From an uncultured Pseudomonadales bacterium (GTDB lineage: Bacteria; Pseudomonadota; Gammaproteobacteria; Pseudomonadales; Porticoccaceae), in NCBI GenBank assembly GCA_943787675.1, contig CALSNK010000003.1, forward strand, positions 1 to 64,000: a stretch of DNA of 64,000 bases, read 5' to 3'. The notes beneath the pieces were generated by a model. It searched no databases and was not told the origin of the DNA. It saw nothing but the letters and a program-made list of their open reading frames with translations. This document shows, piece after piece, positions 18,582 to 29,193 of this stretch. Position 1 is the first letter of the stretch; every line of letters starts with the position of its first letter. Both the position numbers and the translations under genes were made by a program.

Positions 18582-18623
18582 GCTGTTCTGGTTACCTCTA
18601 CTGTCTTATCGATAGCCGCTTTT

Positions 18624-18866
18624 TTAGCTGATACTTTCTTTAGTGAAACTTTTAGTACCGCGATACATTTCGCCGATATCTACCTTAAGGGCTCTGGCAA
18701 GCATGGCGGCCTCGGTATCCTTGACCCGTCTCAATTGAACCTCGATCTTAGCCAATGTGCTGCGACTGATATCCCAGCCTAAAAGATTACAGCGGGCAGC
18801 CAAGGCCTCCTGGGTTAACCGTTGTTTTTCACGAATTTGTTTAACTGTGGGTCCGACTATATTCAT
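18624..18866 (-). CDS. Small XRE-family helix-turn-helix regulator
   Basis: This 80-residue protein is almost entirely a Cro/C1-type helix-turn-helix domain. VKQIREKQRLTQEALAARC gives the first helices and DISRSTLAKIE the recognition helix, followed by the two C-terminal helices (DTEAAMLARALKVDIGEMY). No effector or protease domain is attached, so it probably acts as a simple DNA-binding repressor or activator. No toxin, methylase or phage gene is adjacent. Target and signal are unknown. It is convergent with the DAHP synthase gene and divergent from the J-domain gene. Confidence 0.85.
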   Translation of the reverse strand: MNIVGPTVKQIREKQRLTQEALAARCNLLGWDISRSTLAKIEVQLRRVKDTEAAMLARALKVDIGEMYRGTKSFTKESIS

Positions 18867-19075
18867 CTCATGCGCTCCCTGCGAGGAGCCTGATTCTGCC
18901 AGTGAAAGGCATGACTAAAGTTCCGCAAATGGAGCAGCTTAGCGTCAAGATTTTATAATAGTCAAAATGTCACACTCAGGTCAGTTAATCACCGATTACT
19001 CAGCCGATTGACTCGCCCCAGGGCCAATAAAAAGGTATTGTTAGGGATTCTGATTCCCAACCGCAGCTACTCACT

Positions 19076-19768
19076 ATGCCTAGATTACTCCTCCTCGTCG
19101 CCATCGTATTCTCACTGTGGTACTGGTGGTCAACGGTTAAGCGTTTAACGCCAGAAGAGCGACGACCCTTTTTTTGGCGCACGGCGTTCTGGGGTGTTCT
19201 GGGGGCATCGATAATCTTAGTAGCAACTGGGCGTATGCACTGGTTGGGTGCTGGTCTAGCGGCTCTGATACCCGTCGGCAAGCTGGTGCTGGGTTTTGGT
19301 CTGCGTGCTCTTCCAATCTTGCGAATTCTCAGTCGATTTAAAACCAGTCCATCCCAATTTGGCACCAGCTCATTAAAGGTAGAGATTAATTTTGCCAGCA
19401 AGAAAATGGATGGCGAAGTGCTCAAGGGTGAATTTACCGGCAAGTGCCTGTCTGAATTAAACCCCGAACAGCTCAAAACACTGTCTGAAGAATTTCGGGC
19501 TGCTGACCGAGAATCCTTTGTGTTGCTGCAGGCCTACTTAATGCGCAATGGCGCCGGTGAACAGACCAACGATCATTATCAAGCAGGTAATTTCTCAGAT
19601 ATCTCCAACGACGAAGCCCATAAAATTCTCGGCGTTGAGGCCAATGCTTCCAAAGAAGAGATCGTCAAGGCCCATAAGCGTCTGATGCAACGTTTGCACC
19701 CAGATCGCGGCGGCAGTGACTATTTGGCTGCAAAAATTAACGCCGCAAAAGACCAACTTATTGGCTAA
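19076..19768 (+). CDS. Membrane-anchored J-domain protein
   Basis: This 230-residue protein has two or three N-terminal membrane segments (about residues 2-18, 33-50 and 55-78) and a C-terminal J domain. The J domain is seen as EAHKILGVEANASKEEIVKAH, then the HPD motif in LMQRLHPDRGGSDY, and a final helix. J domains stimulate the ATPase of DnaK-type chaperones. The layout, membrane anchor first and a truncated J domain last, resembles DNAJC15/Tim14-like type proteins, which recruit Hsp70 to a membrane. No client or hsp70 gene is near. It stands between the XRE gene and the ABC exporter. Confidence 0.85.
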   Translation: MPRLLLLVAIVFSLWYWWSTVKRLTPEERRPFFWRTAFWGVLGASIILVATGRMHWLGAGLAALIPVGKLVLGFGLRALPILRILSRFKTSPSQFGTSSLKVEINFASKKMDGEVLKGEFTGKCLSELNPEQLKTLSEEFRAADRESFVLLQAYLMRNGAGEQTNDHYQAGNFSDISNDEAHKILGVEANASKEEIVKAHKRLMQRLHPDRGGSDYLAAKINAAKDQLIG

Positions 19769-19845
19769 CCCGTAACTGTTAGCGCCTTAGCTTGGTTTCA
19801 GCACAGAACCTAGGCTAACCCCCCTATTACCAAACGAGCTAACCT

Positions 19846-21648
19846 ATGCAACCTGGCAACTATGCTGTTGATGCCGACAGAAAAATCAACTGGAAAGTCT
19901 TTCAAATTATCTGGCCCTATATGCTGGAGTACAAGACACGCATCGGCATTGCGCTGGCCTGCCTAGTACTGTCTAAAGCCGCCAGTGTTACCGGCCCTTT
20001 CCTGCTTAAATACATCGTCGATGGTCTGGGGATGGACAGCAGCAGCGGGCTGCCCGCCGAGAGTTTGCTCGTGGTGCCCGCGGCTCTTATTATCGCCTAC
20101 GGCTTTGCTCGCCTGTCGATGATTTTGCTGGGTGAAATCCGAGATACGGTGTTTGGCCGTGTCACCGAGCGCGCACTGCGCCGCATTGGCCTGCAAGTTT
20201 TCAAGCATGTTCACGGTCTGGATTTGGACTTTCATCTCAATCGTCGCACCGGCGGTCTATCGCGAGATATTGATCGAGGAACTAATGGCATCAGCTTCTT
20301 GATGCGGTTCTTTCGTCTTTAATATTGCCCCTACACTAATAGAAATAACCCTAGTGATCGGTTTGCTGTTCTATAACTACGGCATTGCGTTTGCGGCTAT
20401 CACCATGAGTTCTGTGGTTTTGTATATTCTATTTTCCATGGTCACCACCGATTGGCGCACCCAGTTTGTCCGTGAAGCAGCGAAGGCAGACTCTCACAGC
20501 CTAGCACCATCTCAATCGACAGCCTACTTAACTACGAAACCGTTAAATACTTTACCAATGAAGACTATGAAGCCAATCGCTACGACGTAGCCTTAAAAAC
20601 ATGGGAAAAGGCCCGGCGCAAAAATCGCCTGTCGCTACTCAGTTTAAATGCCGGTCAGGCACTCATTATCACCGTCGCCATGACCGCCATGATGTGGCTG
20701 GCCGCCCAGCGGGTTACAGAGGGCACCATGACCATTGGTGACTTTGTCCTGATCAATGCCTTCATGATGCAGCTCTTTATCCCGTTAAATTTTTTGGGTT
20801 TTGTGTATAGAGAAATCAAGGGCTCCATGGCCAATATCGAAAATATGTTTGCCCTAATGGAACTCAGTTCTGGGGTAAAAAATATTGATAATGCACCTGA
20901 TCTTGAGATAACCAAGGGGGCTATCAGCTTCAACAAGGTGTCTTTTCATTACCGACCAGACCGCCCTATTGTTAAAGACCTTAGTTTTGAGATCCGTGCC
21001 GGCGAGAAAGTCGCCATTGTTGGCGCCAGCGGCGCGGGTAAATCAACCCTAGTCAAACTACTGTTTCGATTCTACGATCCCAGTCAGGGCAGCATACTGG
21101 TTGATGGGCAGGATATTAGTCAGGTAAGTCAGCACTCTCTCCGACAGGTCATTGGCATAGTGCCCCAGGACACGGTGTTGTTTAACCAGAGCATCTTTGA
21201 AAATATACGTTATGGCAATCCCGAAGCATCAGATGCAGAGGTATTACAGGCCATCAAGCTTGCTCATCTGCAGAGCTTTATTGCCGAACTGCCCGATGGC
21301 GCCGAGACAGTTGTTGGTGAACGCGGGTTAAAATTATCCGGCGGAGAAAAGCAGCGCGTCGCTATCGCCAGAACTATATTAAAACGCCCGCCTATTCTGG
21401 TGTTTGATGAGGCAACCTCGTCACTGGACAGTAAATCTGAGCGTTCAATCCTCTCCGCACTCGAGGAGATTTCACAGGGACATACCAGCATGGTTATTGC
21501 TCATCGACTATCCACCATTGTCGATGCCGATAGAATTGTCGTAATGGACCATGGCTCCATTGTCGAACAGGGCTCCCATCAGGCGTTACTGGCCAAAAAA
21601 GCCCGTTACTTCGAACTCTGGACTGCACAGCTGCGGGATCAAACCTGA
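19846..21648 (+). pseudogene. ABC half-exporter of the Atm1/HMT1 type, frame-broken in the membrane domain
   Basis: This gene would encode a protein of about 600 residues: six membrane helices followed by a nucleotide-binding domain. The ABC part is intact, with Walker A GASGAGKSTLV, signature LSGGEKQRVAIART and Walker B ILVFDEATSSLD. The membrane part ends prematurely at 20322 after an extra T near 20311-20313 (FLMRFF should continue FVFNIAP). The frame returns near 20495-20505, where either one base is missing or two are extra; family spacing before IDSLLNYET favours two extra. LLNYETVKYF is the family signature of Atm1-like exporters, which move glutathione-linked or metal-thiol compounds. 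With the indels corrected the protein reads through, so sequencing error is as likely as inactivation. Confidence 0.82.
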
Positions 21649-21779
21649 TACTGAAATTACGGCTCTTTGCCGGCTCAATGCACTGAATTAGCGTTAGAAA
21701 GGCTTCAGTTGACGAAAAAATGATAACCAGTTCGCGTTTTTAAGGCGGTCTGGTTGCAGCAATGCCAGCAATGCATAGA

Positions 21780-21838
21780 ATCTCCCCTATCAAAAACTGT
21801 TTCAAATATTTGTGTTGGCAGGATGCTAATAGGGAGAT
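21780..21838 (+). promoter_or_regulatory. 5' leader inverted repeat that could mask the ribosome site
   Basis: ATCTCCCCTAT at 21780-21790 can pair with ATAGGGAGAT at 21829-21838, leaving one bulged C. The 3' arm contains the GGGAGA ribosome-binding sequence located 6 bases before the ATG at 21844. In the transcript the stem would enclose a loop of about 38 bases and hide the ribosome site. The pairing is visible in the sequence; regulation by temperature, ligand or protein is inference. Confidence 0.45.
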
Positions 21839-21843
21839 ATACC

Positions 21844-22503
21844 ATGAGAATCAATACTAAATTTAACGCCAAAGGCCTATTTAAGCTATTTGCTGGCGCC
21901 AGTCTCGCGCTGCTAATAACGTCGCCCTCTTTCGCCGGAACCGTTGCAATTACCTACGAAGACGCTGGCACATCTACTGGTGGTGCGGGTGCACATAACC
22001 TTACCATTGATGGTGTTAGCACCTATGCAATGAATGCCGCGTCCAATACACCAAAGTCTGGTGATACCTGGACAGCCACTGTAAATACCTACAATGATGT
22101 ACAGAATGGTGCCGGCAAGTTCAACAAAAAAAAGAAGGACATTAAAAAGTACAACCAGGTTGGTTGGTTATTCAACTACGTCAACCTCGCTGATACCATC
22201 AGCACCAACACTCAGCGCTGGAATGCTGCAATCAACCAGGCTGTGTGGAAAATAATGGGCAAGAAAGGCAGGTTAAGCTCAACAGCCCAATATGTTTATA
22301 AATATGCTACCAGTGGCCGCTACGACGACTACAACTGGAGCAACAGCATGACCGTGTACACCGCGGGAAAATTTGAATTTTTTGCCTCAAACCCTCCAAT
22401 AGCAACACCTATCCCCAGCGCCATATTCCTGTTCGGTTCAGTGATTCTTGGCATGTTCGGGATTGTTCGACGCAAGTCTGATCTGCAAATCGGTACTCGC
22501 TGA
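21844..22503 (+). CDS. Exported protein with PEP-CTERM-like sorting tail
   Basis: This 219-residue protein has an N-terminal signal peptide (MRINTKFNAKGLFKLF, then a hydrophobic run ending SPSFAG, cleavage near residue 31). Its C-terminal tail is PIPSAIFLFGSVILGMFGIVRRK: a Pro-rich motif, a hydrophobic helix and a basic cluster. That layout matches the PEP-CTERM/VPLPA-CTERM sorting signals cut by an exosortase. The mid part contains RWNAAINQAVWKIM, resembling the AAIQ-x-AIW helix common in PEP-CTERM proteins. Such proteins are usually linked to exopolysaccharide or biofilm matrix. No exosortase gene is in this window. I chose the ATG at 21844 because the signal peptide and a GGGAGA site fit it; an upstream in-frame start at 21754 does not. 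A leader hairpin may control translation. Confidence 0.8.
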   Translation: MRINTKFNAKGLFKLFAGASLALLITSPSFAGTVAITYEDAGTSTGGAGAHNLTIDGVSTYAMNAASNTPKSGDTWTATVNTYNDVQNGAGKFNKKKKDIKKYNQVGWLFNYVNLADTISTNTQRWNAAINQAVWKIMGKKGRLSSTAQYVYKYATSGRYDDYNWSNSMTVYTAGKFEFFASNPPIATPIPSAIFLFGSVILGMFGIVRRKSDLQIGTR

Positions 22504-22535
22504 AAACATCATTTTCAAACTAAGTAATGCAAATG

Positions 22536-22563
22536 AAAAAAGGCTCAGTTAGAGCCTTTTTTT
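22536..22563 (+). terminator. Rho-independent terminator after the PEP-CTERM-like gene
   Basis: AAAAGGCTC ending at 22546 pairs with GAGCCTTTT at 22552-22560 over a 5-base loop, and the 3' arm continues into a run of seven T. It follows the stop by about 35 bases. Confidence 0.85.
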
Positions 22564-22664
22564 GTGTCTGTTGTTTTTAATTATTTTTACCAATAGCAGC
22601 AAAACAGTTAGGCCCGCATATAGCCTGAAAAACAATTGGCCACTACAATGGAGCCATTACTTAA

Positions 22665-24685
<2,021 letters not shown>

Positions 24686-24705
24686 AACGAATCTAAAAGC
24701 TGCTT

Positions 24706-25518
24706 TCAAATGGGTAATTTTTGTAGGGCAAACACATCGAAGCGCGTCGACTTGCCCTCTAAGCTATAGGTAGGCTGCCTATCGGCAAGATATCCCGCAC
24801 TCGCCGAGCGTTTAACCACCACTCTATAGCGGGCTCTCACCAGAGCCAGATCAAGTAACGCCGACGCATCTTCATCCGCACCCACTATGCCGTGAAACGC
24901 CTGCATCTCCTTTTTTACCTTCGCGCTTTTCTTACGCTCGGGAAACATGGGGTCGAGATAAACAATATCGCTAAGCTTATCCACTGGCAGAGCGTTTAAA
25001 TAGGTTGCTGAGTCCCCTTCTAGCAGGTTCATTCTGGCCATTATTTCAGCCAGCTCAGTATCACCCTGACCTTCAATCGATGCACGCTGTAAGCCGTCAG
25101 AGAGTAGGCTGTGAACAATGGGGTTGCGCTCCAGCATCTGCATTTGGCAGCCGAGTCCAGCCAGCACAAAGGCATCACCCCCCAGACCAGCAGTGAGATC
25201 CAGCACCTGGGGGGAAAACTTTCCCGAGACACCCACCGCTTTGGCGATAGCCTGACCATTTCCGCCACCATGCCTGCGGCGGTGAACATTGGCGCCGCTG
25301 TTAAAGTTACAGCGCACCGGCCCGTGGTTGGAGCGCACCGCCGGCTTTAGACAGAGTCCGTCACTGGCATATTCAAGAAAATAATCTACTTCTGCTACAG
25401 GGGTATGTTTAATCTGAGAAAAATCAATTAAAGGCAGATTAAGCTTCTCCGCTAGGGTTTCAGCATCTTGCTGCAAGCGGATATCGGAGTAGGTTATTTT
25501 AATAGTAGGCATGTTCAT
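24706..25518 (-). CDS. rsmJ: 16S rRNA (guanine(1516)-N(2))-methyltransferase
   Basis: RsmJ methylates G1516 of 16S rRNA using S-adenosylmethionine. The 270-residue protein has the SAM-binding DLTAGLGGDAFVLAGLG block near residue 123, followed by MLERNPIVHSLL, the catalytic-type YLDPMFPERKKSAKVKKEM near residue 192, and a closing RFDVFALQKLP. These match the family in order, although the protein is somewhat longer than E. coli RsmJ (about 250). An ATG two codons downstream of the chosen start is also possible. It is convergent with the EamA gene, separated by 20 bases. Confidence 0.9.
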   Translation of the reverse strand: MNMPTIKITYSDIRLQQDAETLAEKLNLPLIDFSQIKHTPVAEVDYFLEYASDGLCLKPAVRSNHGPVRCNFNSGANVHRRRHGGGNGQAIAKAVGVSGKFSPQVLDLTAGLGGDAFVLAGLGCQMQMLERNPIVHSLLSDGLQRASIEGQGDTELAEIMARMNLLEGDSATYLNALPVDKLSDIVYLDPMFPERKKSAKVKKEMQAFHGIVGADEDASALLDLALVRARYRVVVKRSASAGYLADRQPTYSLEGKSTRFDVFALQKLPI

Positions 25519-25565
25519 ATTTTACCCCATATACTTCACTAACTGGCCTACGAGCGACCTCCTTT

Positions 25566-25994
25566 ATGAAAATCTTACTCAGTATTATTACTCTGCTAAC
25601 TATTGTTGCCTGCGATCGCTATCAGGTGACTCTCAATGAACGTGAAATCTATGCCCCACCCGTATTATTTAGTGATTATAAGATCCTCGATCCTGCGTTA
25701 CGCAACTGTGTCGCCCAAGCTATTAGCGATCAAAAAATTACTGTGGCTGAAGACCTGAGGCTATTAAATTGTTCCTATGGGGGCATTGCTAGCCTGACGG
25801 GCCTAGATCGCTTTACTAAGCTAGAAACGATCAATCTATCTAATAATAAGCTTGAAACGATCAAACCTCTGATGTTTTTTGGCGACCTCAAACGGCTTAA
25901 TCTACAGGGAAATAGCGGGCTTTCTTGTAAGGATTTACTTAGTTTAGAGCAATTATTAGCGGCAGATCTCTACAGGCCAGAAAGCTGCCTGTAG
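25566..25994 (+). CDS. Small leucine-rich-repeat lipoprotein
   Basis: This 142-residue protein starts with a lipoprotein signal peptide (MKILLSIITLLTIVAC, lipid-modified Cys at 16). It carries about three leucine-rich repeats: LTGLDRFTKLETINLSNNKLETI and DLKRLNLQGNSGLS contain the LxxLxLxxN pattern. Two more cysteines in the LRR region (NCSYGG, SCKDLL) and one at the end could form disulfides in the periplasm. LRR lipoproteins usually bind other proteins; I cannot name the partner. The Asp after the lipid Cys would predict inner-membrane retention by the E. coli Lol rule, applied here by analogy. It is divergent from rsmJ. Confidence 0.75.
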   Translation: MKILLSIITLLTIVACDRYQVTLNEREIYAPPVLFSDYKILDPALRNCVAQAISDQKITVAEDLRLLNCSYGGIASLTGLDRFTKLETINLSNNKLETIKPLMFFGDLKRLNLQGNSGLSCKDLLSLEQLLAADLYRPESCL

Positions 25995-26047
25995 TTTTTA
26001 TATTTTGTAATTTGAAGATTGCAAAGGCGACATTTTGGTGCAGAAAC

Positions 26048-26260
26048 ATATCCACAGAAGCTGTGGATAACTTTGTGGATTAACCACTGTGCAACCCTCC
26101 ATAAGCCCCAAAAAGCGGGCATGTTTGTTAGATTGGTTATTTTTTGTACAGATGTAAAAAGCTAGCAAAATCAATTAGTTATGTTTTTCGCAAGTAAATA
26201 TCAATGACTTAGAGCGACTTATTAAGACCGTTTGTAGAATAAACAGCCCTCTGTGGAAAA
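26048..26260. promoter_or_regulatory. DnaA-box-like cluster in an AT-rich gap
   Basis: The 370-base gap at 25995-26364 holds no gene that I can see. It contains a perfect DnaA box on the complementary strand, TGTGGATAA at 26062-26070, with TGTGGATTA at 26074-26082 and ATATCCACA at 26048-26056, each one base off. TGTGGAAAA at 26252-26260 is weaker. TATCCACAG and CTGTGGATA form a perfect 9-bp inverted repeat around a 3-base centre. The flanking sequence is AT-rich. The genes around it are not those of a gammaproteobacterial oriC, so a titration or reactivation site, or an ordinary operator, is more likely. Confidence 0.45.
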
Positions 26261-26364
26261 AAAAGCCAATTTAACTGAAGACTATTCACTAATTAGCATT
26301 GCCAGCTCGAATAAAAAGTGCTTCACAAATTTATAACGAGCCAGTTTGACTGAAAAAATCCGGT

Positions 26365-27126
26365 CTAAATAAGCTCCAACCAGTCAAAACCTTCCTGCTG
26401 GCAGGCATAGTGCAGATTGCCCTGCCCCGTATAGACTTCTTCCACCGCATCGCGAACCTTATCCAGACTATTGTTCTTATCACTAATATGGCCAATCACC
26501 AGCTGCTGGATCAGACTTTGATCAACATTGGCCAGTAATCGAGCAGTTTGCTGATTATTCAAATGCCCCCACTGACCGCTGACGCGATCTTTTAAAAATG
26601 CAGGATAGGGTCCCATAGCCAACATATCGAGATCATGATTGGCCTCGAGCAGCAGACCATGGCAGTTATCGTACTGTGCTTCCACATGAGGCGTTAGAGA
26701 CCCAATGTCGGTCAGCACACCAAGCTTGTGATTAAGGCTGTTAAACAGGTACTGAACAGGTTCTCTGGCATCATGAGGAACAGGGACTGGGGTAACCGTT
26801 AAATCCCCCACCTGAAACTCGGTATGACTATCGATGATATGGAAATCGGTGGTGGGATTTTTGAGGTCACGGCTTTTTAAACAGCCGGCGGTCAGATAGA
26901 CCTTAATACCAAACTTATTGGCCAGAGGCATAACCCCTTTCCAATGATCACTGTGCTCATGGGTCACTAAGATGGCGCTGAGATCCTGTGGCTGCTTTCC
27001 CAGCTTAGCCATTCGTAGGGTAGTCTCTTTTATAGAGAAGCCACAGTCGACCATAACGCAGGTGTCACGCCACTCGATTAAAGTGGCGTTGCCTTTACTG
27101 CCGCTACCCAGGGATGCAAATCGCAT
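26365..27126 (-). CDS. MBL-fold metal-dependent hydrolase, WalJ/YycJ-like
   Basis: This 253-residue protein is a metallo-beta-lactamase-fold enzyme. The opening MRFASLGSGSKGNATLIE is characteristic of the YycJ/WalJ group. The metal-binding motif HEHSDHWKG sits near residue 58, further ligands are in PVPHDA near 116, and the final His is in VIGHISDKN near residue 213. Related proteins have been reported to have 5'-3' DNA exonuclease activity. The stop lies beyond the AT-rich DnaA-box-like gap. It is followed on the same strand, upstream, by bamC at a 13-base distance, so bamC and this gene are probably co-transcribed. Confidence 0.87.
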   Translation of the reverse strand: MRFASLGSGSKGNATLIEWRDTCVMVDCGFSIKETTLRMAKLGKQPQDLSAILVTHEHSDHWKGVMPLANKFGIKVYLTAGCLKSRDLKNPTTDFHIIDSHTEFQVGDLTVTPVPVPHDAREPVQYLFNSLNHKLGVLTDIGSLTPHVEAQYDNCHGLLLEANHDLDMLAMGPYPAFLKDRVSGQWGHLNNQQTARLLANVDQSLIQQLVIGHISDKNNSLDKVRDAVEEVYTGQGNLHYACQQEGFDWLELI

Positions 27127-27139
27127 TGCGCGAGGTGCC

Positions 27140-28168
27140 TTAGGACATATTGCCCCGGAGTACTTTTAACAGACGCAGTGACTCGGCTTGATTTAAGCCC
27201 TCACCGTCGGGGCCTATAATACGGACCTCAACACTGCCGCCAACGGTCTCCACCAGAACTCGATAGTTAACTTCAAGAATTTCATCACCGGCGCCACCGC
27301 CAAACCAGCGATTAAAGAACCCAGGTTCATCGGTAGTTTCTTCAGTGTAATTAACGTACATGACACCTTCAGAGCGATTCTTGTCTACGGTAACAAAACC
27401 ACCGCGATCTGCAGAGTAACTTATAGAGGCCCAGGTTCGGTCAAAGCTCAGCTTCACCTGAATATAGGGGTCAGCGACTGCAGGAGTGACTATCTCGACC
27501 TTGGCTTCACCACCAATATCCTGTGCGAGTAGCGACACGCTGGCGTACTCTGCCGCATAAGCCAGATCATTGGCGACCAGACTTAACATGTCTGATTCTC
27601 GAGTGTCGTTCTGTGATTTTTCAGGCCAGTCCAAGCCCTCTTCTTCGCCTTTAGCAGCCTGCTGATGCAACGCGGAGATCTCAGTGCTGTCGATCTGCAC
27701 ACCTGGCGCTATCTCGAAGCGAAAGCGGTGAGCGCTGTCTTCATCTGAATTAAAGTTGACCCAAACTGTTTCAATAATACCCGATGAACCCTCGGCCTTG
27801 GCAGACGGAATACCGTTACGATTGAGGATATTGCGAACGCGGGGCCAGGCTTCACTGGGAGAGATATTAATTAGAATCCAGCGACGGCCTTCAACAGACT
27901 GTATCTTTACTAGCTGCTCAAACGTATTCACGGAGGCGGGTTGTGGCCGAGGAACCTCGTAAGACACCAGTTCCACAGAATTCACCGGAATCACTGGAAT
28001 CGGATAAATCTGACCCAGGGTCGCACCGTCTAAATCTGCAGGCACTACTGTTGGCTGAGTTTCCTCTGCCAACAGGTAATCGTTAGAGCGATCACGTAAC
28101 CCCAACCAGCCACAGCCGGTCAGATTTAAAATAAGTACAACGGAAAATCCGGTAAGAATCTGTTTCAT
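27140..28168 (-). CDS. bamC: Outer membrane protein assembly factor BamC
   Basis: BamC is a lipoprotein of the Bam complex that inserts beta-barrels into the outer membrane. The 342-residue protein has a lipoprotein signal peptide with the modified Cys at 19 (LNLTGC). Next comes the unstructured BamD-binding segment (DYLLAEE...GQIYPIPV) and two helix-grip domains, the first around WILINISPSEAWPRVRNILNR and the second around YIQVKLSFDRTWASISYS. The C-terminus ends in a further conserved helix. In many gammaproteobacteria bamC follows dapA, exactly the order seen here on this strand (dapA then bamC, 57 bases apart from the dapA stop). Confidence 0.92.
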   Translation of the reverse strand: MKQILTGFSVVLILNLTGCGWLGLRDRSNDYLLAEETQPTVVPADLDGATLGQIYPIPVIPVNSVELVSYEVPRPQPASVNTFEQLVKIQSVEGRRWILINISPSEAWPRVRNILNRNGIPSAKAEGSSGIIETVWVNFNSDEDSAHRFRFEIAPGVQIDSTEISALHQQAAKGEEEGLDWPEKSQNDTRESDMLSLVANDLAYAAEYASVSLLAQDIGGEAKVEIVTPAVADPYIQVKLSFDRTWASISYSADRGGFVTVDKNRSEGVMYVNYTEETTDEPGFFNRWFGGGAGDEILEVNYRVLVETVGGSVEVRIIGPDGEGLNQAESLRLLKVLRGNMS

Positions 28169-28225
28169 TATTTTGTAGCCCCTGTGCGCGCTATTGTTAA
28201 GCGCTTAGTAAATACAAATAGCTTA

Positions 28226-29104
28226 TTAAATCAGTTTGGCACTTTTTAGTGCAGTCGCCACTTGCTGATGATGTTGATCGGAGAGCACTGTCATTGGTAG
28301 TCTCAATGCATTCTCCATCAATCCCAGCTGGCTGACAGCCCACTTGACTGGAATCGGATTAGCTTCAACAAACATAGCATCGTGGACGGGCAATAACACT
28401 GCATCCAGCTCTGCAGCTTTAGCCGCATCACCTGCAAGTGCAGCTGCGCACATTTCAGACATCAGTTTTGGAGCAACGTTTGCCGTCACTGAAATATCAC
28501 CCTTGCCACCCAGCAACATGAGCTCTCGGGCGGTATGGTCATCACCGGAATAAACGGCAAAATCAGCGGGGCACTGAGCAACAAGCTGCTCAGCTCGTTG
28601 CAGGTCGCCGGTGGCTTCTTTGATACCCACAATATTATCAATGGCACTTAGACGCAGAACGGTTTCAACCTGCATATCGCAGGCCGTTCGTCCTGGCACG
28701 TTGTAAAGAATCTGGTCGATGGCAACGGCTTCTGCAATGGCTTTATGGTGCAGATATAAGCCCTCCTGGGTGGGCTTATTATAATAGGGAGTCACTAGCA
28801 GGCAGGCATCTGCGCCAGCTTCTTTAGCGGCCTTGGTAAGCTCGATCGCTTCACGCGTGCTGTTGGCACCAGTGCCGGCAATAATCGGGAGACGTCCAGC
28901 CGCCTGATCTACCACCGCACGGATAACCGCACTGTGTTCAGAGACATCTAGGGTTGCTGATTCCCCTGTGGTACCCACAGCAACAATGCTGCTAGTGCCC
29001 TGCTCTATATGCCATTCAATAAGGTTTTTAAGCGCATCCCAGTCTACCTCCAGCGAATCTGAATGCAGTGGGGTAACCAGTGCGACAATACTTCCTGTGA
29101 TCAT
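28226..29104 (-). CDS. dapA: 4-hydroxy-tetrahydrodipicolinate synthase
   Basis: DapA condenses pyruvate with aspartate semialdehyde, the first committed step to diaminopimelate and lysine. The 292-residue protein, the same length as the E. coli enzyme, shows GTTGESATL near residue 43, YYNKPTQEG near 106, [11 protein letters not shown] with the catalytic Tyr near 133, and the Schiff-base Lys in GIKEATGDL near 161. I chose the ATG at 29104, which has an AGGGAA ribosome site, over an upstream in-frame start at 29128. It begins the dapA-bamC-hydrolase run on this strand. A 14-bp tandem repeat lies in its 5' leader region. Confidence 0.97.
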   Translation of the reverse strand: MITGSIVALVTPLHSDSLEVDWDALKNLIEWHIEQGTSSIVAVGTTGESATLDVSEHSAVIRAVVDQAAGRLPIIAGTGANSTREAIELTKAAKEAGADACLLVTPYYNKPTQEGLYLHHKAIAEAVAIDQILYNVPGRTACDMQVETVLRLSAIDNIVGIKEATGDLQRAEQLVAQCPADFAVYSGDDHTARELMLLGGKGDISVTANVAPKLMSEMCAAALAGDAAKAAELDAVLLPVHDAMFVEANPIPVKWAVSQLGLMENALRLPMTVLSDQHHQQVATALKSAKLI

Positions 29105-29134
29105 TTTTTCCCTAACCTCTAAATACATCTATTA

Positions 29135-29188
29135 CTTAATAACTAGCCCTTAACAAGTAGCGCTTAACAAGTAGTGCTTAAAAAGTGC
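29135..29188. repeat. 14-bp tandem repeat, about 4 copies
   Basis: The unit CTTAACAAGTAGCG recurs with its CTTAA at 29135, 29149, 29163 and 29177, giving an exact 14-base period with slight divergence. It fills the gap between the lpxL-type gene and dapA, just upstream of the dapA ribosome site. Confidence 0.75.
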
Positions 29189-29193
29189 AGCAT

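Noticed and set aside
21754..21843. Upstream extension of the PEP-CTERM-like protein
   Set aside because: It would place 30 polar residues before a clear signal peptide, and the ribosome site fits the ATG at 21844.
26048..26260. Chromosomal origin of replication
   Set aside because: None of dnaA, dnaN, rpmH or mnmG is adjacent, and only a few boxes are present; a secondary DnaA site fits better.
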